From Gemmataceae bacterium (GTDB taxonomy: Bacteria; Planctomycetota; Planctomycetia; Gemmatales; Gemmataceae): a DNA stretch of 55,467 nt. The position numbers and the translations under genes were made by a program. Of this stretch, positions 18,400 to 27,005 are shown in pieces. The first letter of the stretch is position 1. The number at the start of each line of letters is the position of its first letter. The DNA lies in assembly GCA_009692005.1 (NCBI GenBank), contig SHZZ01000021.1:1-55467 (forward strand), read 5' to 3'. Under the pieces are notes generated by a model. The model was not told where the DNA came from. It worked only from the letters and a program-made list of their open reading frames with translations, and ran no database searches.

Positions 18400-20241
18400 T
18401 TACGGCGCTTTCAATTCGTCGGCGATCTGCTCCAGTGTCTTGCGGAACACCTCCGGGTCGTAATCCGCGATACTCTTCAAGCTGATGACATTCTCGTCGT
18501 CGTCTAACTTCTGCAGCGTGTCCACCAAGGGCGACTTGATCATCTCCTGGTTGAAGCGGGAATTATCGAGGCGGATCATGGTAATAAGGAAGTTGGGATT
18601 CTTCTCGAGTTTACGCAGGAGGGAAACCGAAGAGATATCCCCCAGGTAGGCAAAGAAATCGTCCTTGAAGTCGGCCATGGGATTGTCCGCCGCGCGGCCC
18701 AGCGCCGCCAGCACTTCTTTCACCCTGGCCATGCGGTTCTGATAAGGGTGCAGGTTTAAAATCTTCACCAGTTCATCCATCCCCTTGGGCAACTTTGCCT
18801 TGCTGTGGCCGAGGTCGTCGAGGGCGACTTCCAAAAACGCGCCGACTTGCCTGGCGGATTCATAATCCGGGATCACCACTTTGCCGTTGGGCCCCGGCTG
18901 GGTGTAGAGTTTTAACAGTTCAATAGTCAGCTTCCGTCCCGCCGCGGAGTCTATTTTCTTGGTTTTCAAAGCAGCCAGTGCGGTGTCGCAGGCCTGGGCC
19001 ACCTTTATTCCAGCGTTGCGAATAAGGGCCGGGCTGCCAAACGGCCGTTCATTGCAAGCGGCCAGAAGGTCCTTCAGCCCCTCTTCCATTTCCGTGGAAG
19101 GGACCTCGGCGGCGAGTAGGGCGGCGAGGACGAGCGCCGTCGGCCAGGCGCGTAGGATCGGCCGGCCAGGAGAGACGCGCATCGGTTCCTTGCCCGGCAG
19201 ATGGAAGCCAAAGCCGCGCACCTGGCGGAAACCGGGGTATTTTAAATCGTGGTGGCAGGCGAAGCAGTCGTCGTGAGCCATGGCGATCTCGGGCCAGGAG
19301 TTGCGCGCCAAGTTGGCGATGGCGTCCTTATTTGCAGGCGCCTTGCCATCCATGAACAGTTCGGGCCAAAGTTCCGTCGGGCGGGGAGATTGAAAGTCAG
19401 CCCTATCAGCAGCCAGCTTCACGGTTTCTCGCAGGGCCACCAGGGCCCCAGTTAGCGCCAGCTTCGTTTGGAAAAGCTCCACCTCTTCAAGATGGTAGTT
19501 GGCTTTGATTTTGGCAGTGGCATTCTTGAAGTAGGGAACCTGCTTGGGGTCGCGCCAGTGCTGTGGTTGGTTTTTGGAAAACGAGGCGATTTCAATAGGA
19601 GGAAGGGGAGGGTGCCCGGCGGCGAACATGGCGTGGGTGACAATCTTCCCCTGGTCGGCGTTGCCGATGTGGCAGGAAACGCAGAGGGCGGAGCGCACTT
19701 CCGCATCGCGCAAGTCGCGTAGACCGAGGGCGAATTTTTCCTTGGGAGACTTTTCGCGCCAGGAAAGTTCCGCATGGGGCCCCATCCAGTTGGAAGAAGG
19801 GCCGTGGCAGCCGCCACAGCTGACGCCATCCAATTTATCAATCCCACCGGCCTCATACGGCCCCAGGTTGGCCATGGCATGGCAGGTGATGCACCCGGTT
19901 TCCCTCTTCGTCACATCCTGGCCCAGAATTTCACCCATGCGCTTGCCGCGCGGACCCACCAGCACCGCGTAGGCCTGGGCGTGCTTGTCGTGCGTTTTCC
20001 ACACCGAAAACTCCGTAAGCAGCACGACATCCCACGCACGCGGTTCCTTGACATTCGGGTCTTCCGAAGGAAGCTGATTCCCTTTGGGAAGCGAATGGCA
20101 TTCGCTGCACTTGGCAGCCGACTGGTATTTAAGCCCCTCCCAGGGATTCTTTTTTTCCTGGGCGGAGAGAGTGGAACAGGAAATCAAAACCACGGCCAAG
20201 GGCGCCGCCCATAGCCGAGAAAAAGTGAGTGAAGCAAACAT
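18400..20241 (-). CDS. Multihaem c-type cytochrome (five CxxCH), probable lipoprotein
   Basis: A 613-residue exported cytochrome. An N-terminal signal ends with LISC (Cys22), a plausible lipobox. Five haem-binding CxxCH motifs lie in the first half: CSECH 45-49, CITCH 117-121, CGGCH 142-146, CVSCH 187-191 and CFACH 326-330. The spacing and the IDKLDGVSCGGCHGPSSNW region resemble cytochrome c-554-like proteins. The C-terminal 280 residues lack haem motifs and are helical. The gene begins one base after the stop of the upstream paralogous cytochrome, so the two are co-transcribed and may form one electron-transfer complex in the periplasm. Redox partner unknown. Confidence 0.85.
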   Translation of the reverse strand: MFASLTFSRLWAAPLAVVLISCSTLSAQEKKNPWEGLKYQSAAKCSECHSLPKGNQLPSEDPNVKEPRAWDVVLLTEFSVWKTHDKHAQAYAVLVGPRGKRMGEILGQDVTKRETGCITCHAMANLGPYEAGGIDKLDGVSCGGCHGPSSNWMGPHAELSWREKSPKEKFALGLRDLRDAEVRSALCVSCHIGNADQGKIVTHAMFAAGHPPLPPIEIASFSKNQPQHWRDPKQVPYFKNATAKIKANYHLEEVELFQTKLALTGALVALRETVKLAADRADFQSPRPTELWPELFMDGKAPANKDAIANLARNSWPEIAMAHDDCFACHHDLKYPGFRQVRGFGFHLPGKEPMRVSPGRPILRAWPTALVLAALLAAEVPSTEMEEGLKDLLAACNERPFGSPALIRNAGIKVAQACDTALAALKTKKIDSAAGRKLTIELLKLYTQPGPNGKVVIPDYESARQVGAFLEVALDDLGHSKAKLPKGMDELVKILNLHPYQNRMARVKEVLAALGRAADNPMADFKDDFFAYLGDISSVSLLRKLEKNPNFLITMIRLDNSRFNQEMIKSPLVDTLQKLDDDENVISLKSIADYDPEVFRKTLEQIADELKAP

Positions 20242-20242
20242 C

Positions 20243-21643
20243 TCAGGGCCTCCGCTCCGCGCTGAACGATCTTTTCAGTGCTTCGAACCGTGCGGTAAGG
20301 TTTTTTAATGTTCCGGGTCGATCCAGATAGTTTTCCTCGAATTGCCGCGGACTGTCAAAGCCTTTTGGGAAAGAACTTTTCAGGTTTTCTCGAAGCAGGC
20401 GAAGTTCCTTGGTGAAACCAGAGGACCCAAAAGCAGGATCGCGGTCGTTCAAGGAATTGTGCAAGGCCGCCAGGCCGAGCCAGGCTTGCGCCATGTCGTC
20501 CCAATTGGCCGATGGCCGCGACGAGGCCATTTGCATAAGTTCGTTGGTCTTTTGAGCCATGCGGGCGCTGGTCCAGACACCGCCTTTTTCAAGCGCCAGG
20601 GAACTGGTCTCGGCCCGGATCAGCGCTGCCTCGATGGCGGCCAGGGTATTCCTGATCGACGGGGAAGGGGTTTCCATTTCTTTGCGCACCTTGTTCAGCG
20701 CTTGTTCCAGTTGGGAATCGCCCGAGGCAATTTTTAAGGCCGGGCCATTGAACCAGGGGCTCCAGGGAAGTGAACCCGGGTGTCGGCCGCCAAACCCCAG
20801 GCGAAACTTGCGGCTTTCCGGCGCCAGGTCTTTATGGCAAGCGAAGCAGTTGAATTCGCTGAACTCCGGCCAGGGATTTTTAGGCGAGGCGTCGGCGTGC
20901 TGGGCCCGGGCTTGCAACAGATTAAGAATCGCCCGGGATCCTTCCACCTGGCCGATGGCCCAGGCCCGGGCTTGCAAATCCGGATAGCGCGCCAGGTCTT
21001 TTTCAATCGGCCAATGCGCCGGGTACTTGGCCAAATTGGCGGCGAAATCGAAATTCAAGCGCGGATGTCCGGCGACGATCAGGTCGTGGGTCACTTCCAT
21101 TCCCTTGGCCGCGTTGCCGACATGGCAATCGGAGCAGACCCTGGCCCTGCCGGAAAGCGACTTGGTATCGAGAAAACCGAATTGCTTCTCCCGTTCCGCT
21201 GGCGCCAGAGCCAGGAAACTGCTGGTGAAATGCCTGCCGAGATATTTTCCCGACCCGCCATGACAGGACTCGCAACCAACTCCTTCGCTGACGAGAAACC
21301 CCGGACCTGTTCCCTTCCCCGCGGGGTTGGTGGCGTGGCAATTCAAACAGGCCTGGGCGCTGGCAGCCGATCCGGCCGGGGCGCCGTAAAGGTTTTTCAC
21401 GATGCGGTTCGACCGCTCGTTGAACAGAACTTCAAAAGCCTGGTGATGCGGGTCGAAATTGGCCCAGGTGGAATATTCACTCCGGGGCACGCCATGGCCC
21501 AGGTTCTGGTTATGGCAGGAAGCCGAGCCGCAAGAAGGCGACCCTTGAAAGGGCGCCAGTTCCTGACCGGTGGCGCTCAACTGGCCGAGGAAAGGCAATA
21601 AAAGGAGAACAACCCCCAACCGACCGCGATAGGATAGGCACAT
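20243..21643 (-). CDS. Multihaem c-type cytochrome (four CxxCH plus one CX4CH)
   Basis: A 466-residue exported protein with signal LGVVLLLLPFLGQLSATGQ. Canonical haem motifs are CLNCH (99-103), CESCH (124-128), CSDCH (170-174) and CFACH (266-270). The first site reads SPSCGSASCHNQN (Cys38, Cys43, His44), which is CX4CH rather than CX2CH. Motif order and spacing parallel the downstream cytochrome (for example AGHPRLNFDF against AGHPPLPPIE), so the two genes probably arose by duplication. Periplasmic electron transfer is inferred. The promoter should lie in the 242-bp divergent gap upstream, where I see no clear signal. Confidence 0.83.
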   Translation of the reverse strand: MCLSYRGRLGVVLLLLPFLGQLSATGQELAPFQGSPSCGSASCHNQNLGHGVPRSEYSTWANFDPHHQAFEVLFNERSNRIVKNLYGAPAGSAASAQACLNCHATNPAGKGTGPGFLVSEGVGCESCHGGSGKYLGRHFTSSFLALAPAEREKQFGFLDTKSLSGRARVCSDCHVGNAAKGMEVTHDLIVAGHPRLNFDFAANLAKYPAHWPIEKDLARYPDLQARAWAIGQVEGSRAILNLLQARAQHADASPKNPWPEFSEFNCFACHKDLAPESRKFRLGFGGRHPGSLPWSPWFNGPALKIASGDSQLEQALNKVRKEMETPSPSIRNTLAAIEAALIRAETSSLALEKGGVWTSARMAQKTNELMQMASSRPSANWDDMAQAWLGLAALHNSLNDRDPAFGSSGFTKELRLLRENLKSSFPKGFDSPRQFEENYLDRPGTLKNLTARFEALKRSFSAERRP

Positions 21644-21885
21644 GACCCTGCTCGATTTGGCGGAATTGGAAACAACCCCTGGATTAGCCTAACACACGCC
21701 TTGCAGATTGTGCGGCAAAGGGGTTCTGGTTAAGGACCAAAACACCGGCCTCTCCCTTTTCCTTGGCATAACCTGAACAAGCGGGCAGGGATTTTTCGAA
21801 AAGCAGTACAATTGGCTCCATTTTCCTGATAAAACTATACCCAGGGGCGTCCCTCGCCTCGGTTCTTCAAATTGGAAAGCCGTTT

Positions 21886-22371
21886 ATGCAGCCGGACACC
21901 GTCAACCCCCTGGAAGCCGCCTTTTTATGGTACACCCTGGTGGCCATTTGGGTTCTCTTCAGCGTGGTGGTTGGCTCGTTCAGCTTGCAAACCGGGGCCA
22001 TGCGCGATGGCCAACTCGTTTTGGAATTCTGGGATTCCTTCATCAGCATAGCCGCCGCCATGTTCCTGTGCCTTCTGGTTTATTTCGGCAGCTTGATCTT
22101 TATTTACGCTCTCGATTGGAGCGAAGAGGCGGCGCGGCTGGCCAAGTATATTCTTTTGCCGACGCTTTTTCTCATCCTCATGGGAGTCCTGGCCCAGAGG
22201 CACAAGGTGCGTGTTTTGAAAAGTGGCAACATCGCCGCACTTTCCTGCCAGGCCTGGCAGGTTTTAAACGCCAGCATTCTCGGTTATGGCGCGCTCGGCT
22301 GGGTCTTTCTCATGGCCATCATCGGTTTGTTTACCGGCATCCCCACGCAGCCCACCCCCACAGGGCAATAG
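21886..22371 (+). CDS. Small integral membrane protein, function unknown
   Basis: A 161-residue protein with about four transmembrane helices (residues roughly 13-33, 50-75, 85-103 and 128-150), for example FLWYTLVAIWVLFSVVVGSF. It begins MQPDTVNPLEAAFLW. I see no catalytic motif and do not recognise a family. It is divergent from the cytochrome pair and precedes the PPC protein gene by 126 bp. Confidence 0.65.
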   Translation: MQPDTVNPLEAAFLWYTLVAIWVLFSVVVGSFSLQTGAMRDGQLVLEFWDSFISIAAAMFLCLLVYFGSLIFIYALDWSEEAARLAKYILLPTLFLILMGVLAQRHKVRVLKSGNIAALSCQAWQVLNASILGYGALGWVFLMAIIGLFTGIPTQPTPTGQ

Positions 22372-22497
22372 CCAGGCCAGGCTGGTGGTAGAATCGCCGA
22401 CCAAACTCAAGAGGGTATTTTCCTTGGCCTGAGCAGCGAATCCAATTAACATCTGTACCATCTACCTACCCGCGGTTCTTCCCCAAGCGAGGCATTC

Positions 22498-24498
22498 ATG
22501 CGACGGCTCTCCTTCCTCCTTCTCGCCAGTTTGTTGGCGCTGAGTTTCCTTCCCAGTCAGTCAGCAGGGCAGAAAAAAGATGGCTTTCCCGCCAACGCCG
22601 CCGCGCCCAGCTTGAAACCCCTCTTTCCCGCCGGGGCCAAACCGGGCGCCACGGTTGATCTCAAACTCAAAGGCGCCAACCTGGCGGCGCCAATCAAATT
22701 GATCACCAGTTTTCCTGCCAAAGCGGTTTTCCCCACCGAGAACAATAACGGCAAAGACGCCGCCAACCTGCTGGTGAAGCTGGAAATCCCCGCCAACACA
22801 CCCATTGGCTTCCACACCGTCCGCATCGGCACGGCCAAGGGAATTTCCAACGCCCGCATTCTCTGCGTCGATGACCTGCCTGAAGTGGTGGAGGTGGATA
22901 CCAACCGCGGCAAGCAAACGGCACAGAACATTCCCGTGCCTTGCGTGGTGGCCGGCCGCGCCGACGCCGAGGCCAACGATTACTTCAAGTTCACCGCCAA
23001 GGCCGGTCAGAGGATTTCTTTTGAAATACTCGGCCGCCGGCTGGGCAGCGCCATCGATCCGCAACTCACTCTCTTCGATGCCGCCTCCATGCGCGAGTTA
23101 AGCGGCGGGCACAGCAACGACGCGCCCGGCCTGCAGACCGACCCGCGCCTGACCTACACCTTCAAGAAAGACGGCGAGTATGCCATCGAGGTTCGCGATG
23201 TCAGCTACCGAGGCGGAGAGGATTTCTTCTACCGGCTGCGCGTGGGAGACTTTCCTTGCGCCACCTCGCCCATTCCCATGGCGGTCAAACGCGGTGGCAC
23301 AACCAGCGTTTCCTTCAGCGGCCCCCAGGTAGAGGGCGTGCTTCCGGTGACCGTGGCCGTTCCCGAAGGAACCGCCGCAGATTCACTCTGGGTCACACCG
23401 AAAGGCCCCAACGGCCTTTCCGGCTGGCCGGTCTGCCTGCTGCTTTCCGATGTGAAGGAAGAGTTGGAAAAGGAGCCCAACAACACGGCCGCCACGGCGC
23501 AAAAGTTGACCGTTCCTTCAGGAGTGACCGGGCGCCTTTTGGAAAAAGGCGAAGCGGACTATTTCTCCTTCACCGCCAAGAAGGATCAGCGTTTTATCAT
23601 TGAGGTGGTGACCCACGATCTTTACTCCCCCACCGAAGTTTACATGGAAATAAAAGATACTAAGGGTGGCAAGCTGGCCGAGACGAACCCGGCCAACGCC
23701 CCCCGCCTTGATTTCAAGGCCGCTGCCGATGGCGACTACCACATCGCACTTGAGCATTTGCATCTTTGGGGCGGGCCGGCGGAAGTCTACCACCTGTCAA
23801 TCGCCGAGTTTTCACCCGGGTTTGACATCTCCTTGCAAGGCGACCGCATCGACGGCCCGGCGGGAATTCCTTTTTCCCTCCCCATTATGGTGACCCGGCG
23901 GGACTTTGCCGAAGCCATCGAGATTTCCATCGAAGGGCCCAAGGGAGTGAAGGGCAAACTCACCGTGGCCAAAGGTCAGCCGGCGGGCAACCTCGATGTG
24001 ATCGTTGATGAAGAAGTAGCGGTGGGGCCGGAGACGATTCGCGTGGTGGGGACGGCGCAGATCAATGGCAAACCGTACAAGGCGTACGCCAGCGTGCGCG
24101 GCCCGCTGGGAACCTCGCTGGCCGGTTTGCCCATCCCGCCGCGGACGGCCTGGAGGGAAATCGGTCTCGGCATCCAGCCCAGGCCTCCTTTCACCCTGGC
24201 TTTGAAACTCGATCCCGCCACCATTGCTCCTGGGAAAAACACCACCGCCACCGTTACCGCCAGTCGCGCCAAGGGTTTTGATGCCGAGATCGCTCTCACG
24301 ATCAATGGCTTGCCGGCCAATGTGACCGGAAAGGCCGGGCCAATTCCAGCGGGGAAAAGCGAACTAAAGTTCGAGATCACTTCCACCGACAAGGCGGCGC
24401 CCGCCGCTCCCAGCCTGACCGTGACCGGCAAGGCCAAGATGAAGGACAAAGAGGAAACATTTACCTCGCCAGGGGCGGCGCTAACCATCAAAAAGTGA
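22498..24498 (+). CDS. Exported PPC-domain protein
   Basis: A 666-residue secreted protein with a clear signal peptide (RRLSFLLLASLLALSFLPSQSAG). At least two pre-peptidase C-terminal (PPC) domains are visible, one around VAGRADAEANDYFKFTAKAG (near residue 155) and one around VTGRLLEKGEADYFSFTAKK (near 345). The remainder is immunoglobulin-like beta structure. PPC domains bind surfaces or help secretion, and in planctomycetes such proteins often travel with sulfatases. The sulfatase gene follows after 30 bp and has its own strong ribosome site, indicating an operon. No catalytic residues are seen. Confidence 0.85.
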   Translation: MRRLSFLLLASLLALSFLPSQSAGQKKDGFPANAAAPSLKPLFPAGAKPGATVDLKLKGANLAAPIKLITSFPAKAVFPTENNNGKDAANLLVKLEIPANTPIGFHTVRIGTAKGISNARILCVDDLPEVVEVDTNRGKQTAQNIPVPCVVAGRADAEANDYFKFTAKAGQRISFEILGRRLGSAIDPQLTLFDAASMRELSGGHSNDAPGLQTDPRLTYTFKKDGEYAIEVRDVSYRGGEDFFYRLRVGDFPCATSPIPMAVKRGGTTSVSFSGPQVEGVLPVTVAVPEGTAADSLWVTPKGPNGLSGWPVCLLLSDVKEELEKEPNNTAATAQKLTVPSGVTGRLLEKGEADYFSFTAKKDQRFIIEVVTHDLYSPTEVYMEIKDTKGGKLAETNPANAPRLDFKAAADGDYHIALEHLHLWGGPAEVYHLSIAEFSPGFDISLQGDRIDGPAGIPFSLPIMVTRRDFAEAIEISIEGPKGVKGKLTVAKGQPAGNLDVIVDEEVAVGPETIRVVGTAQINGKPYKAYASVRGPLGTSLAGLPIPPRTAWREIGLGIQPRPPFTLALKLDPATIAPGKNTTATVTASRAKGFDAEIALTINGLPANVTGKAGPIPAGKSELKFEITSTDKAAPAAPSLTVTGKAKMKDKEETFTSPGAALTIKK

Positions 24499-24527
24499 TT
24501 GGCCATTTGAGAAATTAGGAGGGGCTC

Positions 24528-25934
24528 ATGTGGGCGGCTTGGTTGTCCGTGTGGCTGGCTTTGGCGCAGGATAATTCCCCCAAGGACGCCCGCCCGAATA
24601 TTGTATTCTTCTTTGCCGACGACCAGCGCGCCGACACCATCGCCGCCCTGGGCAATGGTCAAATCAAAACGCCGCACCTCGATTCCCTGGTCAAAGAAGG
24701 AACCTCGTTTAACCGCGCTTACATCATGGGCGGACTGCAGGGTGCGGTTTGCGTGCCGTCGCGGGCGCAGATGCTTTCAGGCAAAGGCTTGTTCCGCATT
24801 CAAGAACAGCTGAAAAACACCACCACCTGGCCCTTGGTTCTGCGCCAAGCGGGTTACCTGACTTTCGCCACGGGGAAATGGCACAACGGCGCGCCCTCCC
24901 TGGCGCTGGCCTTTCCCAACGCCCGCTCCATTCACCTGGGCGGCATGAGCAACCAGTTTGGCACACCCATGGGCGACATGGGGCCCGAAGGAAAGCTGAT
25001 CAACCAGCGCCAGCCCGAAGCGCACTGCAGCGAGATCTTCGCTGACGAGGCTATTACTTTTCTCAAGCAGGCGCCCCAGGGCAAGCCTCTGGCAATTTAC
25101 ATCGCTTTCAAATCCCCCCACGATCCGCGCCAGGCGCCGAAAAAATTTCAGGATCTCTACGACCCCGCGAAAATTACCCTGCCCGCCAACTACCTTCCCG
25201 AGCATCCCTTTAATAACGGTGAACTGCTGATCCGCGATGAACGGTTGGAGAAGTGGCCCCGCTCCAAGGCTGCTATTCAAAAACACCTGGCTGATTACTA
25301 CGCCATTATCTCGCACCAGGACGCCCAGATTGGCCGGGTGCTGGAAGTGTTGAAAAAAACCGGCCGCTTTGGCAACACCGTCATCGTCTTCGCAGCGGAT
25401 AACGGCCTGGCAATTGGCAGCCATGGCCTCATGGGAAAGCAAAATGTCTATGAACATTCTTCCCGCATCCCGCTGGTGGTGGCCGGGCCGGGCGTGAAGA
25501 AAGGCGCACGCACCGATGCCTTCTGTTACAACTTCGACCTCTATCCCACTTTCGCCGAACTGGCCAACGCCCAGGTCCCCAAGGAAGTGGAAGGTAAAAG
25601 CTTGGTCAGGGTTTTGCGGGGGGAAACCGACGCCCATCGCCAGGTCATCCTGACCTCTTACCGCGGGTTCATGCGTGGAATTCGCGACGGCCGCTGGAAG
25701 CTGATCGTCACCATGGCCATCAATAAGAAGCAGCTCTTCGATTTGCAGAACGATCCGGAGGAAACGAAGGATCTGTCGAGCGACCCGGCGCACGGGGAAA
25801 CCGTGGCCCGCCTGACCGGATTATTGGAACTAGAACAAAAAGAGTTTGGCGACAGCGCGCCTTTAAGAAACGAGAAACCCCTGCCGGCGAAGATTGACTT
25901 GTCCAAAGTCCCGCCGGAAGGGAAGAAAAAATAA
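24528..25934 (+). CDS. Exported type I sulfatase
   Basis: A 468-residue sulfatase that hydrolyses sulfate esters, probably of a polysaccharide. The formylglycine signature is VCVPSRAQMLSG, with the Cys to be oxidised near residue 75. The metal-binding pair is FFFADDQRADT (Asp31, Asp32), and IVFAADNGLAIGSHG carries the later Asp-Asn. A short leader (MWAAWLSVWLALAQ) implies export. AGGAGGGG lies just before the ATG. It is the second gene of the PPC-sulfatase operon. Maturation needs a formylglycine-generating enzyme encoded elsewhere. The C-terminus (PPEGKKK) is lysine-rich and close to a repeat fragment. Confidence 0.93.
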   Translation: MWAAWLSVWLALAQDNSPKDARPNIVFFFADDQRADTIAALGNGQIKTPHLDSLVKEGTSFNRAYIMGGLQGAVCVPSRAQMLSGKGLFRIQEQLKNTTTWPLVLRQAGYLTFATGKWHNGAPSLALAFPNARSIHLGGMSNQFGTPMGDMGPEGKLINQRQPEAHCSEIFADEAITFLKQAPQGKPLAIYIAFKSPHDPRQAPKKFQDLYDPAKITLPANYLPEHPFNNGELLIRDERLEKWPRSKAAIQKHLADYYAIISHQDAQIGRVLEVLKKTGRFGNTVIVFAADNGLAIGSHGLMGKQNVYEHSSRIPLVVAGPGVKKGARTDAFCYNFDLYPTFAELANAQVPKEVEGKSLVRVLRGETDAHRQVILTSYRGFMRGIRDGRWKLIVTMAINKKQLFDLQNDPEETKDLSSDPAHGETVARLTGLLELEQKEFGDSAPLRNEKPLPAKIDLSKVPPEGKKK

Positions 25935-25947
25935 AGCAGGAAAGAAC

Positions 25948-25978
25948 CCGTCGCTGATGCCTGGGGCCTTGCACCCCG
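25948..25978. repeat. Dispersed palindromic repeat, family 1, partial copy 4
   Basis: It reads acccgtcgctgatgcctggg followed by gccttgcaccc, matching the right arm of copy 2 with substitutions. It lies between the convergent sulfatase and HMA-lipoprotein genes. Confidence 0.55.
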
Positions 25979-25999
25979 ATTAATTAGCCCAATTGGCTC

Positions 26000-26323
26000 T
26001 TACTGAATCACCCGGGTGACCTGGTATCTGCTGCCCGCTTTCGCTGATACCACCTTCTTCAACTCTTCCAGGTTGAATTTTTCCTTGTCTTGAACGGCGA
26101 AGCGAACCGTTTCCTTGTCGCGAAGGCCAACGATGGAATTCGGCACCACCCAGGGAATTTGCACAAGTGCGGACCGCACTTTTTCGGGGCAGCTAAATCA
26201 GGTCATTCCCTTCACTTCCACGGTAAATCTTGGCAGGGCCGGGTCGGCCTTGTCCTCACCCGGGCCAGGACAGCCGAGGATCAAGGGCAGGGCCAGCGCC
26301 AAACCGAGAATTGCGTTTCGCAT
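26000..26323 (-). CDS. HMA-domain lipoprotein with in-frame TGA at the metal-site cysteine (candidate selenoprotein)
   Basis: Read through one TGA, this is a 107-residue protein. A perfect AAAGGAG lies six bases before the ATG at 26323. MRNAILGLALALPLILGC is a lipoprotein signal with lipobox Cys18. After a short linker the heavy-metal-associated fold follows: RFTVEVKGMT, then TGA at codon 42 (26198-26200), then FSCPEKVRSALVQIPWV, then a second beta-alpha-beta half ending YQVTRVIQ before TAA. HMA domains have GMTCxxC, so the TGA replaces the first metal-binding Cys while Cys45 remains. The frame is otherwise intact on both sides. Selenocysteine is supported by the hairpin just downstream. A Cys (TGC/TGT) to TGA mutation, making a pseudogene, is the alternative. 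It is convergent with the sulfatase. Confidence 0.7.
26165..26181 (-). promoter_or_regulatory. Candidate bacterial SECIS hairpin
   Basis: On the minus strand AAGTGCG-GTC-CGCACTT forms a perfect 7-bp stem with a three-base loop. The loop's first base is G. It is the 24th base after the TGA at 26198-26200, inside the 16-37 nt window generally described for bacterial SECIS apical loops, and a G in the first loop positions is the described sequence requirement. The hairpin lies within coding sequence, as bacterial SECIS elements do. Confidence 0.5.
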
Positions 26324-26336
26324 AATCATCTCCTTT

Positions 26337-26666
26337 GAAAGAGGAACCTGGCGAGTATTGTAAGGGGAATTTCAAAATGAAGGAATGGAGAAACTGACCC
26401 TGCAACTGTTCCCCTTTTTACAAAAGCGATTGCAAGAATTACCCAAAAGCTTTCTAGCAAGCAAAGTTCCTTCTGGGAAAGGCAGTTAAAATCCTCCTGA
26501 CTTGTCGGGGGAAGGGTTCGAGGTTTGGCGATTTTGAAAAAAAAATATCAAGAACTTTCTCCTGACATGAATGCGAGTGGCATTATTGAGCGGGAAAGAA
26601 GGGTGACAGCCCGCCAGGGCAGGAACTACCTGGAAATCCCGTGGGAAGTTGAATAAAGGCGAGGTT
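26337..26666. other. Intergenic region upstream of two divergent small genes
   Basis: It separates the HMA lipoprotein (minus strand) from the sigma-54-type transcription unit (plus strand). It holds a nine-A tract at 26537-26545, which could bend DNA for an activator or IHF-like protein upstream of the sigma-54 promoter. No open frame with family resemblance and no confident sigma-70 boxes were seen. Confidence 0.4.
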
Positions 26667-26682
26667 TGGCACTAGGATTGCT
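26667..26682 (+). promoter_or_regulatory. Sigma-54 (RpoN) promoter
   Basis: TGGCAC (26667-26672), a 5-nt spacer, then TTGCT (26678-26682), preceded by T. This matches the -24/-12 consensus TGGCAC-N5-TTGCW at every defined position. Transcription would start near 26693, about 35 bases before the ATG of the small downstream gene. Confidence 0.75.
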
Positions 26683-26727
26683 TAACTTTTCCTTGGCAAT
26701 CGAGAAATGGGAGGGTTGGAGGTGATT

Positions 26728-26928
26728 ATGGGTCAGCGCGAATCGAATTTACTTTGGCTCAGGGATATGCTGGATCACATCCTTTCGTGCCAGCAGCAAC
26801 TGGAATGGACAACGGACAGTCAGGCCGTTCATGTCCTGACAGAAGTGATGTTGCGCGATCTGGATCGCTGCCAGCGACTGTGCCAGGGGATTCACCGCCG
26901 GGCGGAACAACACGCCACGGCAGTTTAG
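26728..26928 (+). CDS. Small cytoplasmic protein of unknown function
   Basis: A 66-residue helical protein beginning MGQRESNLLWLRDMLDHIL and containing LTEVMLRDLDRCQRLCQGIH. It has three cysteines, no signal peptide and no membrane segment. I placed the start at 26728 because GGAGGT lies about six bases upstream; a start at 26707 would precede that site. The gene is a monocistronic unit between a consensus sigma-54 promoter and a strong terminator. I do not recognise a named family. Amphipathic helices suggest a small binding or adaptor protein, but that is only an inference. Confidence 0.7.
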   Translation: MGQRESNLLWLRDMLDHILSCQQQLEWTTDSQAVHVLTEVMLRDLDRCQRLCQGIHRRAEQHATAV

Positions 26929-26971
26929 AGAAAAAAATCCACCCGCGACGGGTGTGAGGGAAAAGCGGTTG

Positions 26972-27005
26972 ACCGGCGCTTCTTTGGAGGCGCCGGTTTT
27001 TTTTT
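26972..27005 (+). terminator. Rho-independent terminator
   Basis: The hairpin pairs ACCGGCGC with GCGCCGGT, extended inward by three more pairs around a TTTG loop, and is followed by an uninterrupted run of nine T. It ends the small sigma-54-driven transcription unit. Confidence 0.9.

Noticed and set aside
21644-21885. Promoter boxes (ttggct and tatacc) before the small membrane protein
   Set aside because: Matches and spacing are too weak to call.
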